Notes under the pieces: generated by a model | What the model was told of the DNA's origin: nothing | The model's database searches: none | Seen by the model: the letters and a program-made list of their open reading frames with translations, nothing else | From: Actinidia chinensis | Taxonomy: Eukaryota > Streptophyta > Magnoliopsida > Ericales > Actinidiaceae | NCBI GenBank assembly: GCA_009663005.1 | Contig: VIGQ01000717.1 | Span: 52,501 to 67,500, forward strand | Length of the DNA stretch: 15,000 nucleotides | Reading direction: 5' to 3' | Program-made: the position numbers and the translations under genes | Shown: positions 1 to 9,217 of the stretch, piece by piece | Layout of the letters: every line of letters begins with the position of its first letter | Position numbering within the stretch: the stretch's first letter is position 1

Positions 1-394
1 TACATTTATCCTTATTGAATACTTGTCTGTTTAGGTATGCTCAATTCTCTTGGATTTCAGTTTTTGTGTCGTTTCCATAGCATAAACAAAAGGGCTTCTA
101 TATAATTTTGTCATGCTACAAAAGTATTAATTAAATCTTGTCAGGGATGCAATCACTTATTTTTAACAACTCTTTTTGAAACCACAGATCAAGTGTTATA
201 GAACAGCACTAAGAGAATATGGATGGTTATGTTATAATGGTTTTACCGTAAATACCCTTCCAGTTAACAGTAAATAGGTTTCTTAGTTAATTTGTTCTTG
301 GAAAGTAACCAAAAACATTCTCTTTTTTTTTCCGCTGGTGTCAAGAACCATTATTAAGAATGTAGGGCATTGATCTCTCCTCCCTACCCTGTGC

Positions 395-408
395 GCTCTC
401 TCTCTCCC
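395..408. repeat. CT-rich microsatellite-like tract
   Basis: A short CT dinucleotide run sits inside a longer pyrimidine-rich segment (about 375-410). Such tracts are common in plant 5' UTRs and introns. Nothing else assigns a role to it here. Confidence 0.6.
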
Positions 409-1170
409 TATACAGCACACACAATAATTCAATCGAGTCCTATTAAGAAGCACTTGTTACAATACAAGGTGATCGAACAAAATTGTTATGCAAGCAGACG
501 TATGGGTGATCGGCATAGAGAGTAGAGAAGAGTTCGCGTATGTAGTATTAACAAAAACCCAAATCATATTTTTGTGCTGAGGATAGTATTGGATTCGGGT
601 TTTAAAAAATAATTCAGGTGGCAATCCCCGATAGGTGGGGCAAGTTTTTCCGCAACTCAACCTGGACCTGTACTGTTACTTTGAATGGATTGAACCTTCC
701 ACAACTATCAAGGGCAGGACAACCAGGGCTCGTCATGTTTTTTTCTTGCATTTTCAACAATTATTGTGTTACATGTGTTACTGAGTTGCAAAACATGAGA
801 TTTTTTCTTCAGACCAGTGTGCCTGAATCGTAGTTGTTTATTCTATTGCCTTGAAGCTAACATCGCATTGACCTTTCAACGATTCAGGTGGTTATATTAT
901 ATATTCTTTATCTGGACCAGAATCATTATAGGGCAAGCTGGCAAGAAGGAGATCCGTAGAAAACTACCTCAAAAGTTATGGGTGAGATCTTAATGGTGAA
1001 AAAGATGATGCTGCTTGTGAAAAAAGTGAAGGACCCATTTGTGTTTTTATTTTTTTGCTGCTATATGTTGGTTCAAGAGGCAGGGGGGAAAATATCATGT
1101 CAAAAACTTGGTGGTGGTGTGAATTATTATGTTATAGGCAGACTTGAGTTTTACTGAAGAATCAATAAGG

Positions 1171-1189
1171 CTCTCCTCTCTCTCCTCTC
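1171..1189. repeat. Imperfect CT tract
   Basis: Nineteen bases of almost pure C and T, made of CTCTC and TCTCC blocks. It is a simple-sequence tract with no associated gene that I can support. Confidence 0.55.
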
Positions 1190-1549
1190 ATTGTTGAAGG
1201 AAATGCTAGACAGAATGCAAACGATACTATTGGAACCAAGTGGCAGTAAATTTAAGAACACCAATGAAAAAAAAAAAAGATTTCTAACATAATATAATGA
1301 AGAGACATTTTTAAGTTTGAGCATTATCTATCTTTGGGCACTAGAAGATACCCTGGGCCAAATTCTGTTTCCAAATTCCGCCATGACTCTGCTTGCACTC
1401 AAGTGAAATACGTGAACACATTAAGGTGAAGAAGGTTTGTGATCGTAATAGAACGGTTGCACTGAAGGTGAAAGCAAATCTGAACCATGGTCCCAGCTCA
1501 TCGTCATCGTCCATCATCGTTACATAAAACAGTACATAGACGGAACGCT

Positions 1550-2350
1550 TCACAGTTGCCAATCAACACTTAGACAAAACCCCTGAAGCCTCTGCCTCGG
1601 ATCAGCCTCCTTGGCTTTTCCTATCGCCTTTTCTCCGTAACAATCATCTTCTAGAACTGGAATCACAAACTCCTAGGATCCAAACACAGTCCAAATAGAG
1701 ATAACTTGGAAGAAGCCAGGACTCCAATTAACCCCATTGCCACGTTGGAAAGCATACCCTGTTTTCCAATCAGCGATGCCAATCGAAGAGAAACTAGAGA
1801 AAGAAGAAGTAAGCTATGTCAAAACAAGATATAATCGATGTGATTCCTGGTTTCTTCCAGTTTGATACGATCCGCACACCCAATTCTTCAGATTGTAGAT
1901 TTGCCAGTGTCCGTTAGGGCTGAGGATTGAACGATGATTGACATGTCCAAACTTAGAATCACGCAAAATGTGAGGAAGAAGGGGATTTGCGATTCGCGAT
2001 GAGAGCTGTGAGGTTGTTTTGGATCTAGTGAGGATGTCTCGTAGGTGTCCCGACCTTATGCATCAACGGCGAGACGAGGAAGTAATGGAGGAGAACGAGG
2101 AGAGAGAAGGGATAGAGAATGGAAGAGAAGACTTTGAGCGAGAGTTGTCGTTCTTGCCGGAAGTTTCAATGGGCTTCTCTCAGTAATTTCCGGCGGTGTT
2201 CTTCGCCGGCGGTGTGGCCACAAGGGTGGAAACACCTTCCGCGGCCATGTCCTTCTTCCTGGAGAGAGAGCTTGAGACGAGAATCAAAGAGAATTAATGA
2301 TGGGTCTTCGGGGGGAAGCGTCCCGTACCTGTTCTTTTTATTAATGGAGG
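1550..2350 (-). other. Candidate 5' region of a minus-strand gene or pseudogene
   Basis: This block is GC-richer than its flanks. Read on the minus strand it looks like a plant gene start: a TAATAAAAAG stretch near 2340 that could be a TATA element, a pyrimidine-rich leader, then an ATG at 2248-2246 in good plant context (GGACATGGCC). The frame opens with MAAEGVSTLV and runs to 2063, 62 codons, broken by one in-frame TGA at 2182-2180. Its second half is Ser-rich (about residues 36-60), as in transit peptides, although that is only suggestive. Further down, 1672-1550 is another 40-codon open frame on the same strand that could be a later exon. I recognise no family. Alternatives are a leader with an upstream ORF, a pseudogene, or chance. 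Confidence 0.22.
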
Positions 2351-3517
2351 TGTGTCAAAACAAAAACAATAGAATAAAAAAAACTACTAATTGTAATAAT
2401 ATTGAAGTTTATTTAAAATTACCCCTCGCTTCAACCCACTTTGATTAATAGCTTCACTATCATCCTTGATTCCTAAAAACATTAACTTGATAGAGTATTA
2501 TTAGGGCAAATTCTGGAACATGTAGATTGGTCGAAGATGTAAGATATAACAAGAATCATTTTCCAAAAAAAGTGGATTTAGAAATTAGGATAAATTTCCA
2601 CTGATCTCCTCTCAGTTCTGACAAATACAAACCATTGACTTCCTTTATTTTTTAAAAAAATTATTTTTGTGTAAAAAAAATAAATTATCAAGACTTATAA
2701 TTTTTTCTTCTCAAGAAACTCATTCAGATAAATACATTTCTACTGTTTTTCTTTTCTCTCAAAATACCATTTATTTATATTTTATTTATTTTTTTTATCA
2801 ATAAATAATAATTTTAAAAAGTTTTTATCTCAATAGTTTATTTTTTAAGTAATCCTTTATATAAAATATACTTAAAAAAAAAATAAATTTTATTATCAAT
2901 AATATTTTTTTAAAAATATTATCTAAATCTTTTCTTTTTTTTTAAGTACTTCTAATTAAATATACTTAAAAATATATTTTTTTTTAATTTAATCATCTTT
3001 TTTATACAAAAAGAAATAGCTTGAAAGTTTAAATCAATTGCACAACATGAGCTCTAAAGAGAAAAAAATTTTATAATTAAATTTTAAAAGTAAAGAGTTT
3101 TTAAAAAAAATTATAAAAAAAGATGATTGGATTTATCAAAAAATTTAAAAAACAATTCCCAACATGGGTTTTCATCTTTTGGTGCGAACAAGGTTCTCCA
3201 CAGTCTAGAAAAGTGATCTCACCCAATTTGGTAATGGTGTTGTCGGCGCCAGGGACAAGTGCAATTGTCTGATTTGGCCTATGCTACTTTTTGTGTTTGA
3301 GGTGAGGAGATAAAACTGGCAACTGTTGAGAGGCATAGTAGGGGTGGTATGTATGCGACTTAAAAAGACCCGAGGGACATTCCACCTGATAGTGTTGGGA
3401 TCCGAGGTTCGGGAATTCTCTTATGTTTAAAGTTTAGTAGAGTGTTCTAACATATATATACAATGACAACGTTTTATAACACTTCAAAATCAAAATACTA
3501 TCGTTTTTAATTAACCA
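2351..3517. other. Gene-free, very AT-rich stretch
   Basis: No gene is visible. The part from about 2640 to 3150 is extremely AT-rich, with long A and T runs typical of plant intergenic or matrix-attachment-like DNA. The part from 3160 to 3460 is more mixed in composition. It includes a TGTTGGGATCCG start-like sequence at 3393 that could be the edge of an old repeat continuing into the hairpin array that follows. Confidence 0.5.
2790..2985. repeat. Diverged 97-bp tandem duplication in AT-rich DNA
   Basis: Two consecutive units share the same order of landmarks. ATCAATAA at 2797 pairs with ATCAATAA at 2894. TTTAAGTA followed by ATATACTTAAAAA at 2844-2878 pairs with the same pair of blocks at 2941-2972. 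Both landmarks give a period of 97 bases. The copies differ by many substitutions and small indels, so the duplication is old. No function is implied. Confidence 0.55.
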
Positions 3518-3660
3518 TTAAACGACATCGTTTTTCGTAGTTATGACCAAAACACGTCGTTTTGTTCCTGGAATGTACAAAACGACGTAAAAACGACCAT
3601 CGTTTCAATAGTTATGACCAAAACAACGTCGTTTTGTTCCTGAAGTGTACAAAACGACGT
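3518..3660. repeat. Two tandem 71-bp units, each with an ACGT-cored hairpin
   Basis: The unit beginning near 3518 is repeated from about 3590. Both carry AACGAC(C)ATCGTTT, then TAGTTATGACCAAAAC, then the arm ACGTCGTTTTGT, an 11-base spacer, and the complementary arm ACAAAACGACGT. Arms lie at 3554-3565 with 3577-3588, and at 3626-3637 with 3649-3660, and each pair of arms matches perfectly over 12 bases. The ACGT core is the kind of site bound by plant bZIP factors, which makes a regulatory role possible. A fragment of a transposon terminus or LTR is equally possible. The flanks contain GGATCCGAGG (3399) and GGATCCGAATTC (3709-3720), which may mark repeat edges. Confidence 0.75.
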
Positions 3661-5639
3661 CGTTGTGACACGTCAAGAACCTCCCACCACCCAGCTTCCC
3701 ACTCCAGAGGATCCGAATTCAGTTTGATCTTATGTTGGCTGTTCTGTCAACAAATACTCAAGGTTTCAGGGGAGCCTAATTTGCTACTTTTCTGTCAAAT
3801 TCAATTGCGGTTAGAAAAAACTCCAAATGAATAATTTCACATAGAGGAATACAAAATAAATAATCGGATTACCAAATGAGACCTATACTTGTGGCCATAC
3901 TTTCCGAACACAACCTCCAAAACTTAATAATAAGAATGTTGTTTCATTGAAACTTGGAACCAAACCACGCTTCAAGGGTGCCCCACGACTCACAAGCACG
4001 GAGCATCGAGTACAGCTTTAAAAAAACCTATTCATCACTACAACTCCATGAAGAAATCCTAGGCACCATCTAACATCTAACAACTACTTGAGAAAGGAAT
4101 CCATAATAGGGAAAAGGAAAACTACATTACACATTATTTATTTGGGACGTAGGATTGGGGCCATGATGGTTTGTAATACAAAAAAAAATATTTATTTTTT
4201 AAAATAAATTAAGTAACTACTAATGAACAACTAAATAGCCATCTAAACTTGTTTTTATAATTTTTTTATTAGTTTGAATTATGAAATTATATTGGTTTGT
4301 TATAAATCTTGAATCAAAATTATCTTTAGAAAAATTTAATGATTACATTATCGTTTATCTAATTACTTATAAAATGACTCGGTTTGGCCGATAAAAATAG
4401 TGGTGTGATTACATTTTTCACTACCCAATAAGTGCAAATAGTGTTGATTGTATTTGTATATTTTTCAAGAGCAATTATCAAATTGGTGACAGTGTGGCAA
4501 AGACAATTGAGTTAATTCGGTTTACCTCCCCCATGTAAAAGGTAACAAAATAGTTCAAATTACAATCGTGACTAGTCTATTTGATTAAAATCCTTACTTC
4601 TTATGAGAAGATCAAATGTCGCTTCCTTATCATGTAGGATTTCCCACCCCCTCCTCCTCCTCCAAACTATAACAGCTATCCAATTGATTAGAATCCTTAC
4701 ATCTTATAGAGGTCATTAGTTTAAGTTTGTCAATGCAACATTTGGACATGTTCTTCAATGTGTGAGAATTGACAAGTTTTGTTTTGTAATAATTTAAACA
4801 CAATAAATAAAACCAAAACAACTTACAAACTTTGTTTGTATAGAACAAAATCTTGAAATTGCTAAGGCCTATAGTCAATACATTGTCCCTCAAGACAGAT
4901 TAATCACCGCATTAGTGTCAACGTATTTAATGAATTCTATCTCCATGATACAACAGTCGAAACCTCACTGGTGCAAGGCGCAACAACAACGAGCCTGACA
5001 AACCAATAACAACGATGTCCTCTCTCTACAGTAATGAAATATATAAGACGAGTGCAGAGGGGATAGGATATGGATTGTCAGATGATGCTAGATGCCGAAG
5101 ACTTTAATAGAAGGATTCGTTCTGTCGAAGAGGTGCAACATTTAGAAGGAAGGCACTGACAAGTCCCATCCATACTCCCAAGGTATAGAAAAAATCTATT
5201 TAATATCCGCTTAAGCTTCTTCTTTTATTTAATGTTGGGACTAACCATTCCTTACTACATAAAACATATTTAAGTTGCTCACTTTGGAGTCAATTTCAAT
5301 TCATTGGAAATATTTTGAACAGCTATTACATATTCTTAATTCCCACATGGAATTGTATTCCCATAGTCACTTGAATCCACCAAAAGGTGTGGGTTTCAGT
5401 ATTTAATTAAGTTTCCAAAGTGGGCAAACTAAGGATTTTGAACCCTTTTTCCACACAACATCCCCTCCACACTATAGCCTCCCAAATATTCCAAAAAATA
5501 TTTAAAAAATAACCAGGAATATTTAGATGGCTCAGTGCGCTCTTATTTTTCGGATACAAAGATCTCACCTGGTCTTATCTAAAAAATTCATTGACACATT
5601 CAAAAAAAAACTTGCATTAATTATTATATACTTATATGA
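3661..5639. other. Gene-free stretch
   Basis: I can support no gene here. Open frames are short and hydrophobic or low-complexity. A faint minus-strand coding look exists at about 4720-4960, where adjoining frames give protein-like text broken by indels, but I cannot assign it to a family. A diverged direct repeat of about 32 bases occurs at 4581-4612 and 4684-4714. The remainder is ordinary AT-rich plant DNA. Confidence 0.45.
4581..4714. repeat. Diverged short direct repeat, two copies about 103 bp apart
   Basis: The copies at 4581-4612 and 4684-4714 share TTGATTA-AATCCTTAC-TCTTAT with a few mismatches. They may be the remains of a local duplication. Confidence 0.4.
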
Positions 5640-5765
5640 GGTATGAATTTCATAGCTAAGTATCATTGTAAATGTGGGTCCCACGGCTTTAAATGGTTTC
5701 CATCTTACTATTTTATAGTGGGTCCCACACATTTTTATCAATGAAGTGGTAAGCTGACATAATTG
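5640..5765. repeat. MITE-like imperfect inverted repeat
   Basis: The near-palindromic box GTGGGTCCCAC occurs twice, at 5674-5684 and 5718-5728. The sequence outside one box is an approximate reverse complement of that outside the other: ATCATTGTAAATG before the first, CACATTTTTATCAATGA after the second. Together they could fold into a hairpin with arms of about 45 bases around a centre near 5700. This is the layout of a small non-autonomous DNA transposon or other foldback element. I did not find a convincing target-site duplication, so the ends are approximate. Confidence 0.45.
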
Positions 5766-6101
5766 GCATTATCTAGAGAGTAATTCTGCTATAATTTATG
5801 GACGTAATCTAAATGGAGTTGCTTAATTATTAATTACCATTTGCCAAAAATCAGATTTGGTAGGATTTTATAGATATTTATAGTCACTATTCACAACAGG
5901 GCCTTAATCTTATTTGTATACAAAATCCACTTGAACTCTGCAAGCAGTCTCCCCCCAAGTTCAAAACACTGTTCACCCATGGAATAGGAACCTAAAAGTT
6001 CAAAATTCTGAGAGGAATTGTCAATTATCTATGGGTTCTTCTCTGCCACTCCTGTTAGTGAATATTCCCTAGCATGGCACGGGCCCACACTATGCCATTA
6101 C
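5766..6101. other. Gene-free stretch
   Basis: AT-rich DNA with no open frame of note and no recognisable repeat. It separates the inverted-repeat element from the solo LTR. Confidence 0.5.
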
Positions 6102-6305
6102 TGTTGAGTCCAGCCTCCTACTTGGATGATCAAACCCACGTGGATGAGTCCAACCCACTGGGATGATCCTCCGTTGTAAATCCATTCGTTTTGATAGTGG
6201 ATTTGTTGATTCTCTCCGTGGACGTAGGGCCTCGTTGGGCCCGAACCACGAAAATCCTTGTTTGTCTTTTGTGTGTGTGATCCATATTAGTTTTGAGCAC
6301 AACCA
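6102..6305 (+). mobile_element. Probable solo LTR of a second Ty1/copia family
   Basis: The segment starts TGTTGAGTCC and ends ACAACCA, giving TG...CA ends. The five bases outside are ATTAC on the left (6097-6101) and CTTAC on the right (6306-6310), which fits a target-site duplication with one mismatch. Inside lies GTGGATTTGTTGATTCTCTC, then CCGTGGACGTAGG and GCCCGAACCACG and AATCCTTGT (about 6196-6260). This matches, from memory, the conserved R/U5 region of many plant copia LTRs (family knowledge). No primer binding site follows and no internal domain is present, so a solo LTR left by LTR-LTR recombination is the simplest reading. The lack of a clear TATA box suggests decay. Confidence 0.6.
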
Positions 6306-6310
6306 CTTAC

Positions 6311-6818
6311 TAGACCTTTCCAAGGCTCTCTCCCGATCCTCACAGTAACCTCATCAACAACCCCGCTCAAGTTCCATATATCGATTCCAAGTCTCAAACC
6401 ACCACTAATCCCCTTTAAGTTTACCATTTTTCGTGAAATACCAAGCGTGGCCCGAGGGAATGCGAGAAACACGGCTCACCTCCCTCAGGGACTGCTTCTA
6501 GCCTTTTAAGAGCCCAACAAAATGTTAAACGAGTCTTGAGTGTAACCGAAAGAGAGGTCTGATATGAAGCTTGGGATGTCTCCCTATTACCGTAGGATCG
6601 AACTTGTTCTGGATGGATGACTTGATTCGTGTCGTTTGTTTGCCATTCCTCGGCTGTTTAGCCATGGAACGGGTTTTTTACCTGTGATTGTCTGCAAAGC
6701 CGCGGTATGTGTGGCCATGCATTGCTATGTTGGGATTCAGACACTATAAATCTACCGGAACCTCAGGTTCCATTCGACTGTTGGTGACCGAGTCAACTTA
6801 CCAGGCTCGCTAAGAGTA
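6311..6818. other. Unassigned sequence left of the copia insertion
   Basis: Mixed-composition DNA with no supportable open frame. It should have been continuous with the sequence after 13303 before the retrotransposon inserted. I recognise no gene, and reading across the repaired junction gives no domain I can name. Confidence 0.4.
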
Positions 6819-6823
6819 GGCAA
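6819..6823. repeat. Left target-site duplication (GGCAA)
   Basis: GGCAA immediately precedes the 5' LTR and is repeated exactly after the 3' LTR at 13299-13303. Five base pairs is the usual size for Ty1/copia integrase. Confidence 0.9.
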
Positions 6824-7303
6824 TGTTATTCTCGTTATAGTAGTGGCCCACTAGTCTCCACGTTTGTAGGCATATTGTATACTAAGACTCCATTAATAAG
6901 GGGCCAAATTAAAGATAAGTTCAAGGCTAATTATTTTAAATAGAAAACTCAGTTATGATAAAAGGATAACCGTTGATGGATAGGAATCCTTTTAGGAGTA
7001 TAATTCTAGGCCCTCTTCTCTCATCTTAATAGATAGGATAACCACCCCTTTGAACGTATGATGATTTTTTTATCAATATTAGGAATAAGTATCCTTAAAG
7101 TTAAGACAGAGAGAAGAAGGTGAAAGGCAATTAAAGTAAAGTATTCAATTAAGGGGCTAATTCAATTGATCAGATGGGATAATAAAGTCTGATCTACTCC
7201 ATAATGTTCGTAGAATAATTATTTTATAGAGTGTATTGAATTCAAGATCCTATTCGGTTTAAGTTCCGCATAATAGTCGAACCGAATAATTTTATGACTT
7301 ACA
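6824..7303 (+). repeat. 5' LTR
   Basis: It begins TGTTATTCTCGTTA and ends GACTTACA, and aligns along its whole length with 12825-13298. Shared blocks include GATGGATAGGAATCCTTTTAGG, GGATAACCACCC, GAACGTATGATGA and AGAGAAGAAGGTGA. It would supply promoter, cap site and polyadenylation signals. The region matching the TATA-like box of the 3' LTR has diverged here (about 7023-7038). Differences between the LTRs are a mix of substitutions and many one- or two-base indels. Confidence 0.93.
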
Positions 7304-7305
7304 TT

Positions 7306-7318
7306 TGGTATCAAGAGC
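7306..7318 (+). promoter_or_regulatory. Primer binding site for initiator Met tRNA
   Basis: TGGTATCAAGAGC lies two bases after the 5' LTR. The plant copia site complementary to the tRNA-iMet 3' end is TGGTATCAGAGC, so this copy carries one extra A. The extra base would weaken priming of minus-strand DNA synthesis. Confidence 0.88.
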
Positions 7319-7325
7319 TCACGGT

Positions 7326-7751
7326 TTATGAATCAATATATTTATGATAAAATAATAATACGGTTTTAATGTTTATTGTATATATATGAATGAACCTGTT
7401 CTGTCTCTTTTTAACACTAACAAAGATGTTGTTATTATTGCTTTTTAATATATATAAGATTATTATTGCTTTTTGCTTTTTATATATATCGCTGTTGTTT
7501 ATGGTCTTCTGAAAGATAATCAAGTAAGGTCCGAACGCACATTTATGGCAATTATCTCGTACGAGATTGGTTGTAATATGCGTTGATATCGGAAATAGAG
7601 GTACGTCCCAATAATGATATGCATAAGTAATCCTAAATTTTTTATAAATTATATTGCCTAAAGTAAGCATGAAGTATACTGACAGGTTTATAAAATCGAA
7701 TTGAACATTTGATGACGTAAGATTGTAGCACGCAATATTAAAAATTATCAT
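7326..7751 (-). other. Antisense open reading frame of 141 codons in the leader
   Basis: This is the longest uninterrupted frame seen in the window. It starts MIIFNIACYN and is rich in Ile, Asn, Tyr and Phe, as expected of AT-rich DNA, with a basic middle stretch (VKKRQNRF). I recognise no domain or signal peptide. It lies antisense to the retrotransposon in a part with no sense coding. The sense genes of the element are heavily broken while this frame is not, so it is either a coincidence of composition or an antisense frame the family keeps. Some plant LTR elements are known to carry antisense ORFs. I do not claim it is expressed. Confidence 0.2.
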
Positions 7752-7757
7752 TTTAAA

Positions 7758-7890
7758 CGCAGATTCTAAGAAATTACAGTTTTATCCTAGATTCTGAAAA
7801 TTACAGTTTTTAATCCAGATTTAAAAAAATTACAGTTTGAACCCAAATTAAGAACTTACAGTTTTTATCCCAGGATTAAAAAAAATAATG
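7758..7890 (+). repeat. Short tandem repeat, about four copies of a 26-29 bp unit
   Basis: The core TTACAGTT recurs at 7774, 7801, 7830 and 7856, that is at steps of 27, 29 and 26 bases. Each copy is followed by TTATCC-like or GAACCC-like sequence and an AGATT-like start of the next unit. A partial fifth unit (CAGGATTAAAA) ends the array. It lies in the non-coding leader of the copia element. Confidence 0.75.
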
Positions 7891-8344
7891 TTATTGATTT
7901 GAAGGGAACGAGAATATTATTCTGTTAGTTCAATTTTATGGGAATTACTAGCTTAGTATTGGCCAAGTGACCTAAGTTTAGGAAAGTCTATGAATAACGA
8001 CCTACATAACAGAATTGTTTAAAAGGGCAAGATTAAAACAATAATATTCTCAAAATGCAGTTATATTAGAATAATGAACTAGCCCATAGAGTCACATTTA
8101 ATAATTATACTGGTTAGGAGAAATAATTTGTCCGCCTTATCAAGTTAGGGATTGGATATCCCACGGTAGCATTACTAATTTAATAAGTTGTTATAAATTA
8201 TTTAGGTCTCACATAGGTGATTATGTTACCCCTATTAATGGGTGAATACTGGTATACTTAGGTTTCGCCCAAAGAAGGATCTAGTGATATCATAATTCAT
8301 CATTATAATGTTTATATTTCCTCAAACTTTAACATGAGCAATGT

Positions 8345-9217
8345 CTATTTTGTTTCAGTAATTGGGCTACTTGCACTACACTCCCATGCATTAGCATCCC
8401 GGACTTGTTTGGATCAAATTTTTTCGGATGGATAGCATGTTCAGTTTACAATGGGTGTCATGGACCTCAGATGACTTTACTTGTTGAAAAGCCTGCTGAC
8501 TTAATGAGAGAGTATGCAAACAAGTCATCCTGCAAATTTGTGGAAAGGTCAAACCGCTCAGTTGATGTTCAGAAGATGACCATTGCAATATATCAAAACC
8601 TCCATACCACATCCCTCTAATGGCAAAAAACTAGAATATTTAAGGCTGCGGAAACCGCTTTAAATCTGGCTGAGAAATCCTTGCTGGCACTATTGGGCGG
8701 AATTGACTACATGAAATATGAGGGCAACCGAGGATTTCAGAGCACATTCTGAACATGTCTGTAAAGCTGCAAAGCTGCTTCCTTGGGAATTGCAGTGGAT
8801 GAGTCGTTCCTTGTTCAGTTTATTCTCACCTCACTTCCTTCACAGTTTGGCCCATTTCCAAAATTCACTATAATACTATAAAGAACAGTGGAGTTTGAAT
8901 GAGCTAACTAGTATGTGTGTTCTGAAGAAGTGATATTGAGAGAGGAAGGACTCCACACTGCACTTTCGTTAATCAAGGAAGAATGACGAAGAAAGAAACT
9001 TCGGTAGACTAAGAAATCTACCAAATTTGCCGATGGGGGACCTTTAGAAAGTAGTCAGGCACAGGCAAAGATGTTTCACTGTCAAGTGTCCTTTTGTGGC
9101 CATAAGGGGACATGTGAAGAAGGACTGGCACAAGCGTAGGGCTTGGTTGAAAAGAAAGGAATGCACGTTCGTTTGTATGTTCTGAATCAATCTTGCGGAA
9201 GTACCTTCTAATACGTG
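8345..9217 (+). pseudogene. Copia gag (nucleocapsid) remnant
   Basis: Gag coats the element RNA in cytoplasmic particles. The start resembles copia Gag with FGSNFFGW (frame at 8405) and LLVEKPADL soon after. The central UBN2-type part reads VDESFLVQFI and LPSQFGPF (about 8800-8850), then NELTSMCV-like text with a frame change. A CCHC zinc knuckle lies at about 9087-9155: C, then GHVKKD, then W where the last Cys should be. The second Cys is also missing in that frame, so RNA binding would be lost. Several stops and shifts break the frame, and the original ATG cannot be fixed. The assignment rests on motif order and on the protease that follows directly. Confidence 0.85.

Larger units (their letters stand above)
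1..1300. other. Gene-free stretch, intergenic or intronic
   Basis: I see no supportable gene here. The stretch is AT-rich with scattered plant-like splice signals: a TTCAG acceptor ends at about 618, and a GTGAGA donor begins at about 980. The longest open frame is a 71-codon run (618-833, +) with no recognisable domain. It contains pyrimidine tracts (395-408 and 1171-1189) and a 12-base A run at 1267-1278. It could be intron, UTR or spacer. Without transcripts these cannot be separated. Confidence 0.5.
7319..8344 (+). other. Retrotransposon leader between primer site and gag
   Basis: About 1 kb with no sense-strand coding capacity. It holds a TTATTATTGCTTTTT block repeated at 7432 and 7460, a 27-bp-period repeat (7758-7890), a strong donor-like GAG|GTACGT at 7600/7601, and an acceptor-like TTTTGTTTCAG ending at 8358, just before gag similarity begins. 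A long open frame runs on the opposite strand (7326-7751). In the family a leader would carry packaging and translation signals. Which of these motifs matter is inference. Confidence 0.6.

Noticed and set aside
618..833. 71-codon + strand frame with a nearby YCYFEWIEP string in another frame that recalls a zf-GRF finger
   Set aside because: The frame breaks just upstream, the spacing from Cys to the aromatic pair is off by one, and the other zinc ligands are absent. It is too weak to annotate.
925..980. Possible small + strand exon between an ATTATAG acceptor and a GTGAGA donor
   Set aside because: About 50 bases only, with no family match and no partner exons in phase.
3399..3420. GGTTCGGGAATTC resembling a tRNA T-arm
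   Set aside because: No acceptor, D or anticodon stem can be drawn around it.
3393..3721. LTR-like TGTTGGGATCCG...CCGAATTCA segment
   Set aside because: The flanking five bases (GATAG and GTTTG) do not match and no primer site or internal domain follows. The ends may still be repeat edges.
3562..3834. 90-codon + strand ORF
   Set aside because: It lies mostly inside the 71-bp hairpin repeat, so its duplicated CTKRR text is a by-product of the repeat.
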